Below are positions 23,701-30,292 of a DNA stretch of 35,129 nucleotides, piece by piece; position 1 is the first letter of the stretch, and every line of letters starts with the position of its first letter. This DNA comes from an uncultured beta proteobacterium (GTDB lineage: Bacteria > Pseudomonadota > Gammaproteobacteria > Burkholderiales > Burkholderiaceae_C), in NCBI GenBank assembly GCA_903839085.1, contig CAIMBE010000146.1, positions 1 through 35,129 of the forward strand, in the 5' to 3' direction. The translations under genes and the position numbers were made by a program. The notes under the pieces were generated by a model. That model searched no databases. It was not told the DNA's origin and saw only the letters and a list, made by a program, of their open reading frames with translations.

Positions 23701-23913
23701 CCCAGTGAGGCACTGGCCGCCGTGATCGGCGCGGAGGCCGTGGCGCGGCCGCAGGTCATCAAGAAACTGTGGGATTACATCAAGGCCAACGGCCTGCAGG
23801 ACGCGGCCAACAAGCGCGCCATCAATGCCGATGCCAAACTGCTGCCGGTGTTCGGCAAGCCGCAGATCACGATGTTCGAACTGGCCGCCATCGTGGGCAA
23901 GCACTTGGCTTAA
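20800..23913 (+). CDS. topB: DNA topoisomerase III with Lys-rich tail and SWIB domain
   Basis: Type IA topoisomerase, 1037 aa, long for the family (E. coli TopB 653). TOPRIM domain about 5-150, with EKPSVAQDI at the start and NACDAGREGELIFRL near 108-122; active-site tyrosine Y346 in TYPRTDSRAL. Residues about 452-490 are a repeat-derived insertion. Zinc ribbons begin at C692/C695 and C804/C807. Residues about 905-960 are Lys/Ala/Pro-rich like histone H1. Residues about 966-1037 are a SWIB/MDM2 domain (KKLWDYIKANGLQD, FGKPQITMFEL). The enzyme relaxes and decatenates DNA; the tail and SWIB domain probably add DNA or protein contacts. The ATG at 20800 is chosen because TLVIAEKPS follows as in relatives; no strong ribosome site is seen, and 20785 is an alternative. 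Confidence 0.95.
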   Translation: MKNVVLNKTLVIAEKPSVAQDIVRALSASAGKFEKHEDHFESDKYIVSSAVGHLLEIQAPEEFDVKRGKWSFAHLPVIPPHFEVKPMDKTKARLNAIVKQAKRKDVGLLINACDAGREGELIFRLIQQYSKVKLPVQRLWLQSMTPQAIRDGFDSLRSDQQMLPLADAARCRSEADWLVGINGTRAMTAFNSRDGGFFLTTVGRVQTPTLSVVVEREESIRRFVSRDYWEVHATFGAAAGDYSAKWFDPQWKRASANAAAGNADEIDTELKADRLWSAREAQAVADAVRGRKASVTEESKPTTQASPLLFDLTSLQREANGRFGFSAKTTLAIAQSLYERHKALTYPRTDSRALPEDYLPVVRQTFEMLSHSGMKQLAPHAATALKNQYISKSKRIFDNAKVSDHFAIIPTLQAPHGLSEAEQKIYDLVVRRFMAVFFPSAEYQITTRITTVDAAAPGRPKPVAPSLRDSREGAAPSGGSEAHSVASVGAHTFKTEGKVLVKPGWLAIYGKEAAEESSEGEDRSAGNLVPVKAGELVNAQAVEAKAMKTRPPARYSEATLLGAMEGAGKAIEDEELRAAMHEKGLGTPATRSSIIEGLIAEKYMLREGRELIPTAKAFQLMTLLRGLGVEELCKAELTGEWEYKLAQMEHGKLKRESFMAEIAAMTERMVRKAKEYDRDTVPGDYATLQAPCPNCAGVMKENYRRYTCTGKTGAEDGCGFSFGKTPAGRTFEVAEVEQFLRDRKIGPLDGFRSKAGWPFTAEMVIKFDEQSKNYKLEFDFGDDRKGEESGELIDFSAQQTLGACPKCGAAVYEHGKSYVCEKSVPTHAQATPSCDFRSGQIILQQPIAREQMSKLLATGKTDLLDKFVSMRTRRGFKAMLAWDGEAGKVNFEFAPSKFPPRKTAAKAVSGSAAKTLAAARTGAANKPVAAKKAVGRKPAVKTVAKKAAPKDAKAKVPRKTTPGTGRQPSEALAAVIGAEAVARPQVIKKLWDYIKANGLQDAANKRAINADAKLLPVFGKPQITMFELAAIVGKHLA
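22190..22269. repeat. Dispersed GC-rich repeat inside topB
   Basis: The segment CGGCCCCCTCGGGGGGCAGC (about 22220-22239) and AGCGTGGGGGC (22258-22268) is, on the minus strand, the same repeat as 17214-17306. It lies within the topoisomerase gene and keeps the frame open, adding roughly 30-40 low-complexity residues (SLRDSREGAAPSGGSEA and following) between two conserved parts of the core. Confidence 0.75.
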
Positions 23914-23942
23914 CATGGCTGTTCTTCACACAGGAGGATGCC

Positions 23943-24455
23943 ATGACGCAAACCGTTTCCAGCGCAGGATTTACGCTTGTCAGTTCCGAGATCAGGGCAG
24001 ATGCCTTGATTCCACAACGCTTTGAATACAACGGCTTTGGCTGTTCCGGCGAGAACAAATCGCCAGCGCTCAAGTGGAGCGGGGCGCCTGCCGGCACCAA
24101 GGCCTTTGCCGTCACCGTCTACGACCCCGATGCGCCGTCTGGTTCAGGCTGGTGGCACTGGGTCGTGATCAATATCCCGGCCGACGTGACCGAACTCGCG
24201 CCCAATGCCGGTGCCGAGGGTGGTGCCAATCTGCCCAAGGGTGCGCGCCATGTGCGCATCGACTACGGCGTGGCCGCCTGGGGTGGTTGCGCGCCGCCGC
24301 CCGGCGATGCGCCGCACCGCTACATCTTCACCGTGCATGCGCTCAAAGACGTGCTCGATATTCCGCCCGACGCCACGGCCGCGCTGGCCGGCTTCATGAT
24401 CAACGCCACCAGCCTGGGCAAAGCCAGCTTCACCGCCCGCTACGGCAGGCCATGA
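23943..24455 (+). CDS. YbhB/YbcL-family phosphatidylethanolamine-binding-like protein
   Basis: 170 aa PEBP-fold protein. Family marks are the DPDAP motif in VYDPDAPSGSGWWHWVV (near 60-75), GGCAPPPGDAPHRY near 115-128 and a closing FTARYGRP. No signal peptide is visible, so it resembles the cytoplasmic YbhB type. AGGAGG before the ATG at 23943 is the strongest ribosome site in this region. The role of bacterial family members is poorly known; ligand or kinase-inhibitor roles come from eukaryotic relatives and should not be transferred. It follows topB by 29 bases and may be cotranscribed. Confidence 0.9.
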   Translation: MTQTVSSAGFTLVSSEIRADALIPQRFEYNGFGCSGENKSPALKWSGAPAGTKAFAVTVYDPDAPSGSGWWHWVVINIPADVTELAPNAGAEGGANLPKGARHVRIDYGVAAWGGCAPPPGDAPHRYIFTVHALKDVLDIPPDATAALAGFMINATSLGKASFTARYGRP

Positions 24456-24483
24456 ACCCGGTATCGTCACTGCGTCTTTCCTC

Positions 24484-24527
24484 CCGTCACTGCGACTGCC
24501 GTGTCGCTTGGCTCCTCGCAGTGACGG
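24484..24527. repeat. Perfect 12-bp inverted repeat after the YbhB-like gene
   Basis: CCGTCACTGCGA (24484-24495) and TCGCAGTGACGG (24516-24527) pair perfectly over a 20-base loop, beginning 29 bp after the stop codon. The arms are the same CGTCAYYGCGA word found in the left-edge repeats. No T-run follows. It can block or stabilise the 3' end of the topB-ybhB transcript, as REP-like elements do. Confidence 0.8.
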
Positions 24528-24555
24528 CCAGCGCGGCAGTCCACGCATGGATCGC

Positions 24556-24747
24556 CACGGCCTGCGGCCTCGCGATGACGACGAGTTGAAGACCGGCGGC
24601 CTCGCGATGATGACGGGTTGAAGACCGGCGGCCTCGCGATGATGACGGGTTGAAGGCCTGCGGCCCCACGATGATGACGAGTTGAAGGCCGGCGGCCTCG
24701 CGATGACGACGGGTTGAAGGCCTGCGCCCTTGCGATGACGACGAACT
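24556..24747. repeat. Six tandem 32-bp units
   Basis: Six contiguous units start at 24556, 24588, 24620, 24652, 24684 and 24716. Units two and three are identical; the others differ at a few bases. Each contains GGCCTCGCGATGACGACG or a close variant followed by GGTTGAAG-type sequence. There are no unique spacers between units, so this is not a CRISPR array. On the minus strand each unit opens CGTCATCGCGAGGCC, the same arm as in the dispersed element, with a TTCAAC linker. No coding potential is apparent. Confidence 0.92.
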
Positions 24748-24763
24748 GATGCCTTGACATTCT

Positions 24764-24799
24764 TGTCATTGCGAGGAGCGCAGCGACGCGGCAATCCAC
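24764..24799. repeat. Canonical copy of the dispersed arm
   Basis: TGTCATTGCGAGGAGCGCAG continues through the GCGACGCGGCAATCCACT word to 24799, one base before the stop codon of the next gene. It closes the 344-bp non-coding repeat locus 24456-24799 and pairs imperfectly with TGGATCGCC-type sequence near 24549. It is the best-preserved copy of the element that is also at 143-215. Confidence 0.8.
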
Positions 24800-25231
24800 T
24801 TAATCCGTTTCCGGCATCTGCCCGTCGATGTAGTACCAGCGGCCGTCTTCGCGCACGAAGCGGCTGGTCTCGTGCATGCGCTGGGCGCGGCAGTTTTCGC
24901 GGCAACGTGCCACAAACTCCACCACACCGGCGTCGCCTGACTGCGCGGCGTGGCGCACGTCGAGCCCCAGCCACTTGAGCGGCGCCAGCTCGAGTTCGCC
25001 TGGCGCGGTGGCCGGGTGCCAGGTCGACAGCAGATAGTCGATCAGCCCCAGCGCATAGGCGCTGTAGCGCGAGCGCATCAGGGCTTCGGGGGTCGGTGCG
25101 TGCCGGCCTTCGCCGAGACCCGCGTGCCAGGTGCCGCAGCAGTCAACATAAGTCTGGCCGCTGCCGCAGGGGCATGGCGTAGGTGACGCGAGTTGATTCT
25201 TGGGGCGGCCTGTGATGGGCAGGGCTGCCAT
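24800..25231 (-). CDS. YchJ-family SEC-C motif protein
   Basis: 143 aa. The N-terminal SEC-C zinc motif is PCPCGSGQTYVDCCG with C20, C22, C31 and C32. The rest is the YchJ/NTF2-like domain, with MRSRYSAYALG (52-62), a conserved CRENCRAQRMHETSRF (110-125) and a closing WYYIDG. Its ATG at 25231 overlaps the stop of the thioredoxin-like gene (TGATG), so the two are likely coupled. Molecular function is not established. The frame is open upstream within the neighbour but this start fits relatives. Confidence 0.9.
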   Translation of the reverse strand: MAALPITGRPKNQLASPTPCPCGSGQTYVDCCGTWHAGLGEGRHAPTPEALMRSRYSAYALGLIDYLLSTWHPATAPGELELAPLKWLGLDVRHAAQSGDAGVVEFVARCRENCRAQRMHETSRFVREDGRWYYIDGQMPETD

Positions 25232-25743
25232 CACATCGGGATGCGAAAGGCCTTGGAGACCAGCTTGAAGGCTTGCGGGCTGTCCCATTCCTCGGCGCCG
25301 TAGTACTTGCCCAGCACTTTGCCATTGGCGTCGACCAGCAGGGTCAGGGGCAGGCGTTCGGCACCCAGCATGTTTTCCAGCATCAGCTTGCTGTCGATGA
25401 AGTGACTGAAACTGGTGCCTGAGCGTTTCATGAAGGCCCGGGCCGCTTCCGGGTAGTCGTCGGTGGAAATGCCGATCACGGTGAATTGCTTGCCGCCCTT
25501 GCTGCGCGCCAGGCGCTCGAGCGAGCCCATTTCCTGCCGGCACGGGCCGCACCAACTGGCCCAGACGTTGATGATCAGCGGTTTGCCGCGGAATTCCGAG
25601 AGCTTGCGCGAGGGTCCCGAAAGCCCCTGCATGGTCGCCTCGCGCAGCGTGCCGCCAATCTCGACCTCGCCCGGCGTCTTCGCCTGCGCCAACGGCGACG
25701 CGCTGAGCAGGCAGAACAGCAGCAATGACAGAATCGATTTCAT
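25231..25743 (-). CDS. TlpA/ResA-like periplasmic thioredoxin
   Basis: 170 aa. Signal peptide MKSILSLLLFCLLSASPLAQ with probable cleavage after AQA. The thioredoxin fold follows, with the redox motif WCGPC (64-68; C65, C68) and a cis-Pro site in RLPLTLLVD. Reduces or oxidises thiols in the periplasm, as in cytochrome c maturation or thiol repair; the partner is unknown. The start at 25743 is chosen for the signal peptide; the frame is open much further upstream inside the M48 gene. It begins 22 bases after the M48 stop and is coupled to the YchJ-like gene, forming an M48-thioredoxin-YchJ run. Confidence 0.92.
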   Translation of the reverse strand: MKSILSLLLFCLLSASPLAQAKTPGEVEIGGTLREATMQGLSGPSRKLSEFRGKPLIINVWASWCGPCRQEMGSLERLARSKGGKQFTVIGISTDDYPEAARAFMKRSGTSFSHFIDSKLMLENMLGAERLPLTLLVDANGKVLGKYYGAEEWDSPQAFKLVSKAFRIPM

Positions 25744-25765
25744 GCGCAGAAGTCTACCAGCCGCG

Positions 25766-26644
25766 CTATCCCGGATGTGGGTCCTTGCGGGCGTGCTCAT
25801 AGAGCGGCAGCACGCGCGGCAGATTCTTCTGTATGTCCGCAATGCGGGACTTGCCCGAGGGGTGGGTCGAGAGCCACTGCGGCGGTGCTCCCTTGCTGGC
25901 GGCACCCATTTTTTGCCACAAGGTGACACCGGTCCTCGGGTCGTAGCCAGCCCGGGCGGCCAGTTCCATGCCGACCAGATCGGCCTCTGACTCATCCTCG
26001 CGGCTGAATTCCAGCGTCAGCAAATTCGCGCCGCCACGCGCCAGTCCGTCGGTCAGGCGTGGATCAACGCCAAGGACGCCCGCCGCCAGGGCGCCGCCGA
26101 TGCGCGCCGCGCCCTGCGTGACCGCGTTCTTGGCCATGCGTTCGCGGGCGTGCTCGCGCAGTGCGTGGGCAATTTCGTGCCCCATGACCATCGCCACTTC
26201 GTCATCACTGAGGCTGAGCTGTTCCAGGATGCCGCTGTAGAAGGCAATCTTGCCTCCTGGCATGCAAAAGGCGTTGACTTGGCGGCTGCCAATCAGGTTG
26301 ACCTCCCAGCGCCAGTTGATCGCGCGCGGGTTCCAGGCCACGGCAAAGGGAATGATGCGCTGGGCAATGGCGCGCAGGCGCCTGACTTGGGGGTGGTCCT
26401 TGCCGGCCAGTGCGTTCTTGCCGGCGGCCTGTTGCAGCATTTGCGCGTACTGCTGGAGCGCAGAGCGCTCCACGCCTTCGGCCGGAACCAGCCTGCTGAA
26501 CGCCGAGTTGGCTCCCACTTCGACACCCTCGCGGGCGATCACCAGCGGCGTCACCACAGCTGCCGCTGCCAGCAGCAGCGGGGCAAGCCAGCGCTTGCGC
26601 CGGTCGGGGTGAGCCCGGCCCGCGTTGCTTTGTTGAAAGGGCAT
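25766..26644 (-). CDS. M48-family metallopeptidase, membrane-anchored or periplasmic
   Basis: 292 aa. An N-terminal hydrophobic segment (about 19-37) exports or anchors the protein. The zinc motif is HEIAH (156-160) with the third ligand Glu in SREDESEADLVG (E220). FYSGIL and STHPSGKSRI (259-268) are typical of the BepA/LoiP-like M48 group that acts on outer-membrane protein quality control. The ATG at 26644 is preferred to a GTG ten codons upstream; neither has a strong ribosome site. It diverges from a CpxR-like regulator gene, and a CpxR-type box lies between them. Confidence 0.92.
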   Translation of the reverse strand: MPFQQSNAGRAHPDRRKRWLAPLLLAAAAVVTPLVIAREGVEVGANSAFSRLVPAEGVERSALQQYAQMLQQAAGKNALAGKDHPQVRRLRAIAQRIIPFAVAWNPRAINWRWEVNLIGSRQVNAFCMPGGKIAFYSGILEQLSLSDDEVAMVMGHEIAHALREHARERMAKNAVTQGAARIGGALAAGVLGVDPRLTDGLARGGANLLTLEFSREDESEADLVGMELAARAGYDPRTGVTLWQKMGAASKGAPPQWLSTHPSGKSRIADIQKNLPRVLPLYEHARKDPHPG

Positions 26645-26771
26645 GTTTTGTCTCAGGAGGAATAGGGGGGCCACGCGTATTATTCACGCATGAGCGCAAG
26701 TGCATCCGGCTCAGGCCAATTCAAGCCCAACTGGCTTACCACTTTGAAAGTTTGCGGGGACCACGCTCCCA

Positions 26772-26786
26772 TTTACTTAACTTTAC
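26772..26786 (-). promoter_or_regulatory. CpxR-type box
   Basis: On the minus strand the sequence reads GTAAAGTTAAGTAAA, an exact GTAAA-N5-GTAAA direct repeat, the consensus of the E. coli CpxR site. It is 45 bp before the response-regulator start and 128 bp before the M48 start, in the 186-bp divergent region. It could serve autoregulation, M48 activation, or both. Confidence 0.7.
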
Positions 26787-26818
26787 GACTGCTTCAACCG
26801 TGAAGGGGCGCGCTGCCC

Positions 26819-26824
26819 TAGACT
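26819..26824 (+). promoter_or_regulatory. Probable -10 element of the CpxR-like gene
   Basis: TAGACT lies seven bases before the ATG at 26831. If used, transcription would begin at or next to the start codon, giving a leaderless message. This agrees with the absence of any ribosome site before the ATG. No clear -35 is visible, as expected for an activated promoter. Confidence 0.4.
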
Positions 26825-26830
26825 GCGGCC

Positions 26831-27535
26831 ATGAGCCAACACCTGCTGATGATCGAGGACGATGCCCGCCTGGCGAAGATGGTCGGCGAGTACCTGGGGC
26901 AGTCCGGGTTTGAACTGAACCACGCCGGCGACGGCCAGAGCGGACTGCTGGCACTGCAGGCCAATCCGCCCGATCTGGTGATTCTCGACCTGATGCTGCC
27001 CGACATGGACGGGCTTGAAGTGTGCCGGCGCATCCGGTCCCTGCCCGGCGCCCTGGCGCAGATTCCCTTGCTGATGCTGACCGCCAAGGGCGACCCGATG
27101 GACCGCATCATCGGGCTTGAAATTGGTGCCGATGACTACCTGCCCAAACCGTTTGAGCCGCGCGAGTTGCTCGCGCGCATTCGCGCCGTGCTGCGCCGTC
27201 GCGGCGAGGGTCCGTCCCCGGTCAGCAAACAGCTGCGCTTCGGCACCCTGGAGATCGACCGCGACGCGCGAAGCGTCAGCGTGGCCGGCCAGGCCTGTGA
27301 CCTGACCTCCTACCAGTTCGACCTGTTGGTGGCGCTGGCCGAGCGCGCCGGCCGCGTCCTGACCCGCGACCAGATCATGGAGGCCGTGCGCGGGCGCGAG
27401 CTCGACGCCTTTGACCGCTCGATTGATGTGCACATGGGACGCATCCGGGCCGCCATCGAGGTCGACCCCAAGGATCCCAAGCGCATCCTCACGGTGCGCG
27501 GCGTCGGCTACGTGTTTGCGCGACAGCAAGACTGA
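26831..27535 (+). CDS. OmpR-family response regulator (CpxR-like)
   Basis: 234 aa. Receiver domain with E9/D10/D11, phosphoacceptor D53 (LVILDLMLP), T84 and K106 (YLPKPF). Winged-helix domain about 135-230; FDRSIDVHMGRIRAAIE resembles the FDRAIDMHISNLRRK of CpxR, and TVRGVGYVF closes the domain. The protein probably binds the GTAAA-N5-GTAAA site upstream. The partner kinase begins 20 bases downstream. Assignment to CpxR rather than RstA is by eye and needs a tree. Confidence 0.9.
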   Translation: MSQHLLMIEDDARLAKMVGEYLGQSGFELNHAGDGQSGLLALQANPPDLVILDLMLPDMDGLEVCRRIRSLPGALAQIPLLMLTAKGDPMDRIIGLEIGADDYLPKPFEPRELLARIRAVLRRRGEGPSPVSKQLRFGTLEIDRDARSVSVAGQACDLTSYQFDLLVALAERAGRVLTRDQIMEAVRGRELDAFDRSIDVHMGRIRAAIEVDPKDPKRILTVRGVGYVFARQQD

Positions 27536-27555
27536 CGGGCGCTGCGGATCCAGGC

Positions 27556-28854
27556 ATGTTCCTCAAGAAGCTGTACACGCGTATCTGGCTTGCCGTGGTG
27601 TTGGCCGTGGCGGTGCTGACGTTTCTCGTGGGCTGGGCCTGGCGGCTGACGGTGGAGCCGCCGCTGCGCGACGTCGTCATTCGAAACGAGGCCGGACAAA
27701 TCATCGGCAACGGTCATACGCGCAGAAGGCGCCCCCCCGGCGCCGGCATTGACGCCCGGGTGCCGGGCGAACCGCAGGCGCAGGCGCCCTCCTTCGGCCT
27801 GCAAAGCCAGGCCGGTAGCGGCCCTGAGTTCGTGGTCCTGATGCTTGATGGTCAAATTGTGCACATGCAGTTGCCGCGCCCGCCGCGCTCCCCGTGGAAC
27901 CTGGCGCCGTACGGCTTTTTCTGGACGCTGGCATTGGTGGCGCTGGCGGTGGCCCTGGCAACCTACCCGATCATTCGCAAACTCACGCGGCGACTCGAAT
28001 TGCTGCAAAACGGCGTTGAAAAATGGGGCGAAGGCAATCTCTCGGTCCGCGTATCGGAAGCGGGCCAGGACGAGGTTGCCTTCCTTGCCGCGCGCTTCAA
28101 CCATGCCGCCCAGCGGGTCGAAAACCTGGTCAAGTCGCACGAATCGCTGCTGGCTTCGCAGAAATCGCTGCTGGCCAACGCGTCGCATGAACTGCGCTCG
28201 CCATTGACCCGCATCCGCATGGGGCTGGAACTGATGGGGACGCCATCGTCCCCCACCTTCAAGAACGAGATCGAACGAAATATTGCCGAGCTCGACCAGC
28301 TGATCGAGGAGATCCTGCTGGCCAGCCGGCTCGATGCGCGTGAAGCGGACCTGGGAACCATAGAACCGGTTGACCTGATCGGTCTGGCGGCCGAGGAGTG
28401 CGCGCGCGTCGGTGCCGAACTCGAGGTGCTGGCCGCTGAAGGCGCTGCCAGCCTGCAGGCCGACAACGCCTCTGGCATGCCGGTGCAGGGCGTCACCAAG
28501 TTGCTGCGGCGTGTCATGCGCAATCTGCTCGAGAATGCGCGCCGGCATGCCGCCGGTGATATCAGGGTGATCCTGAGCCGGACCGCGAGCCACGCCGAGA
28601 TCCGTGTCTGTGATCATGGCCCGGGCGTGCCGCCCGACCAGCGCGAACGCATTTTCGAGCCTTTTTACCGTTTGCCCGGGGCCACCGAGCGTGACGGCGG
28701 TGTTGGTTTGGGGCTGGCCCTGGTCAAGTCCATTGCCATTCGTCATGGCGGCACTGTGACGTGCGAGAACCGGCCTGAGGGGGGCGCCTGTTTCGTTGTT
28801 TTGTTGCCACTCGAGGTCGATGGCAAGAACAAATTATTATCAAATAGCCAATAA
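27556..28854 (+). CDS. Sensor histidine kinase, partner of the CpxR-like regulator
   Basis: 432 aa. Membrane helices about 10-29 and 119-138 enclose a periplasmic segment of about 90 residues that is Pro/Arg-rich and shorter than the CpxA sensor. HAMP domain about 139-193; H-box LLANASHELRSPLTRIRM with H211; ATPase boxes N (NLLENARRH), G1 (DHGPGVPP), F (FEPFYR) and G2 (GVGLGLALVKS). Probably senses envelope stress, judged from the regulator and the neighbouring protease. Followed by a hairpin-rich 3' region and terminator. Confidence 0.92.
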   Translation: MFLKKLYTRIWLAVVLAVAVLTFLVGWAWRLTVEPPLRDVVIRNEAGQIIGNGHTRRRRPPGAGIDARVPGEPQAQAPSFGLQSQAGSGPEFVVLMLDGQIVHMQLPRPPRSPWNLAPYGFFWTLALVALAVALATYPIIRKLTRRLELLQNGVEKWGEGNLSVRVSEAGQDEVAFLAARFNHAAQRVENLVKSHESLLASQKSLLANASHELRSPLTRIRMGLELMGTPSSPTFKNEIERNIAELDQLIEEILLASRLDAREADLGTIEPVDLIGLAAEECARVGAELEVLAAEGAASLQADNASGMPVQGVTKLLRRVMRNLLENARRHAAGDIRVILSRTASHAEIRVCDHGPGVPPDQRERIFEPFYRLPGATERDGGVGLGLALVKSIAIRHGGTVTCENRPEGGACFVVLLPLEVDGKNKLLSNSQ

Positions 28855-28875
28855 TTTTCGCTTAATTCGCCCCAT

Positions 28876-28938
28876 ATCCCCCAAATGGGGGATGGCGCCA
28901 TTCGGTGGTGACAGCTAAAGTCGCCCCACTGCTGTCAC
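28876..28938 (+). other. Hairpins in the stretch after the kinase gene
   Basis: ATCCCCC (28876-28882) and GGGGGAT (28887-28893) pair perfectly over AAAT. GTGACAGC (28908-28915) and GCTGTCAC (28931-28938) pair perfectly over 15 bases. A smaller GTTCC/GGAAC pair lies near 28968-28983, and the terminator follows at 28989. There is no open frame of note. The set could be a structured 3' untranslated region, an independent small RNA, or include a protein-binding palindrome (CCCCCAAATGGGGG). Confidence 0.55.
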
Positions 28939-28988
28939 ACAGATCTCAAACCAATATTCCAACGAGTTCCTTTAGGGGAACTTTTCAG

Positions 28989-29013
28989 AGCCACTTTAGA
29001 GTGGCTTTTTTTT
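28989..29013 (+). terminator. Rho-independent terminator
   Basis: AGCCACT (28989-28995) and AGTGGCT (29000-29006) form a perfect stem over a four-base loop, followed by seven more T residues. It ends transcription of the CpxRA-like operon or of a small RNA on the plus strand. The minus strand has no T-run on its far side, so it would not efficiently terminate waaF. Confidence 0.9.
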
Positions 29014-29021
29014 GTCGCGTC

Positions 29022-30062
29022 TCAGCCGACGCGCGTCTGGGCGCCGAGGTCATGGATGCCTTGCAGCACCCTGGCCGGCGCGATGTCTCTAAGGCAACGG
29101 CAATGCCCGAGCGGGCATTGGCGCTCGAAGCAGGGTGCACAGTCCAGCGGCGGCAGGTAATCGGGGTCGTTCTTGAGCCACAGCACAGCGGCCCGGGCAT
29201 TGAGCGGGGGCGTGTGCAGGGGGCTGCTCGAGCCAAAGACGGCGACCTGCCTGATGCCGAAGGCGGCGGCCACGTGCATCAGGCCCGAATCGTTGCTGAC
29301 CATGCACCTGGCGCCGGCAATGACGGCGAAGGCCTGGGCCAGTGAGGTTGCTCCCGCCAGGTTCAGGCACTGGCCCGCTTTCCTGGCATTGACCGCCATT
29401 GCGATTTCGTCGCACAAGGTAAATTCCTTCTCCGAGCCGAGCAAGACCACGGGAAGATCCAGGCCGAGCGCCAGTTCCGCAAAATGGGCCGCCGGCCAGC
29501 GCTTGGCGGGGCCGTATTCGGCACCCGGCGCAAAGACGTGGTAGCCGCTGGCAGGCAAGTCGAGCTGCGCCAGCGCGGCAGCGACGAGCGCGCCTTCGAG
29601 CTGCAATTGAGGCCGGTCTGCAGCCAGGTCGCTCTCGCCGCTGAGCGCCGAATAGAACGGCACCATCGATGCGCGCTCGCCCCTCAGTGGATTCTTCAGT
29701 CGCTGCGTCAGCAGGCCGACCCGTGCCTCGCCCAGATAGCCGATCCGCTTCGGGATGCCGGCCAGAAACGGGAGCAGAGCACTTTTCAGCGAGTTGGGCA
29801 GGACATAGGCGGTGTCGAAGCGACCCTTGAATTGCTGCGCCAGTTTGCGCCGCGCCTTCAACTGGAGGCTGCCGCGTGCAAATGGAAATTCAATCACCTC
29901 GGCCACCTGGGGCATCAGTCGATAGACCGGCGCCACCCATGGCAGCGCGCCCACCGCGAGGCGCTCGCCGCGCCCGGCCAAGCGGCGCAACAGCGGCTCG
30001 GTCATCACCGCGTCGCCGATCCACTGCGGCGCGATGATCAGGGAACCGGTGGCCGAACCCAA
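29022..30062 (-). CDS. waaF: ADP-heptose--LPS heptosyltransferase II
   Basis: GT9-family enzyme, 346 aa, adding the second heptose to the lipopolysaccharide inner core at the cytoplasmic face of the inner membrane. The start region IIAPQWIGDAVMTEPL is the WaaF signature; the C-terminal nucleotide-binding part has FAPGAEYGPAKRWP, VVLLGS and SNDSGLMHVAAAFG. The start is uncertain: the only credible one that avoids long overlap with the previous gene is the TTG at 30062, four codons after that gene's stop. The frame is open to 30155 inside it. It is the last gene of the ilvA-to-waaF run. Confidence 0.9.
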   Translation of the reverse strand: MGSATGSLIIAPQWIGDAVMTEPLLRRLAGRGERLAVGALPWVAPVYRLMPQVAEVIEFPFARGSLQLKARRKLAQQFKGRFDTAYVLPNSLKSALLPFLAGIPKRIGYLGEARVGLLTQRLKNPLRGERASMVPFYSALSGESDLAADRPQLQLEGALVAAALAQLDLPASGYHVFAPGAEYGPAKRWPAAHFAELALGLDLPVVLLGSEKEFTLCDEIAMAVNARKAGQCLNLAGATSLAQAFAVIAGARCMVSNDSGLMHVAAAFGIRQVAVFGSSSPLHTPPLNARAAVLWLKNDPDYLPPLDCAPCFERQCPLGHCRCLRDIAPARVLQGIHDLGAQTRVG

Positions 30063-30066
30063 TGCC

Positions 30067-30270
30067 TCAATGCCCGGAAAAGTGCTCGCCGGCCCTGAGT
30101 TTGTAAACGGTACCGCAGTAGGGGCATTTGGCCTGGCCATTGTGGGCCACGTCAAGGTAGACCTTGGGGTGACTGTTCCAGAGTTGCATGTCGGCCTTCG
30201 GACTGGGGCAATAGACGCCGCCCTGATGGTTCAGGTCCTTGGCAAGGAGTTCGATATTTGCTTGATTCAT
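30067..30270 (-). CDS. Small zf-CHCC zinc-finger protein
   Basis: 67 aa. The zinc ligands are C21, H34, C49 and C52 in YCPSP, WNSHPKVYLD and AKCPYCGTVYKL, the pattern of the zf-CHCC family related to the mitochondrial complex I subunit NDUFS6. The start at 30270 has GGGGAAA upstream; a TTG six codons before is unlikely. Placed between ilvE and waaF. Function in bacteria is not known. Confidence 0.9.
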   Translation of the reverse strand: MNQANIELLAKDLNHQGGVYCPSPKADMQLWNSHPKVYLDVAHNGQAKCPYCGTVYKLRAGEHFSGH

Positions 30271-30292
30271 AAATTTCCCCAATCGCAAACCA

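Noticed and set aside
24556..24747. CRISPR array
   Set aside because: Units are contiguous and identical or nearly so, with no unique spacers and no cas genes nearby.
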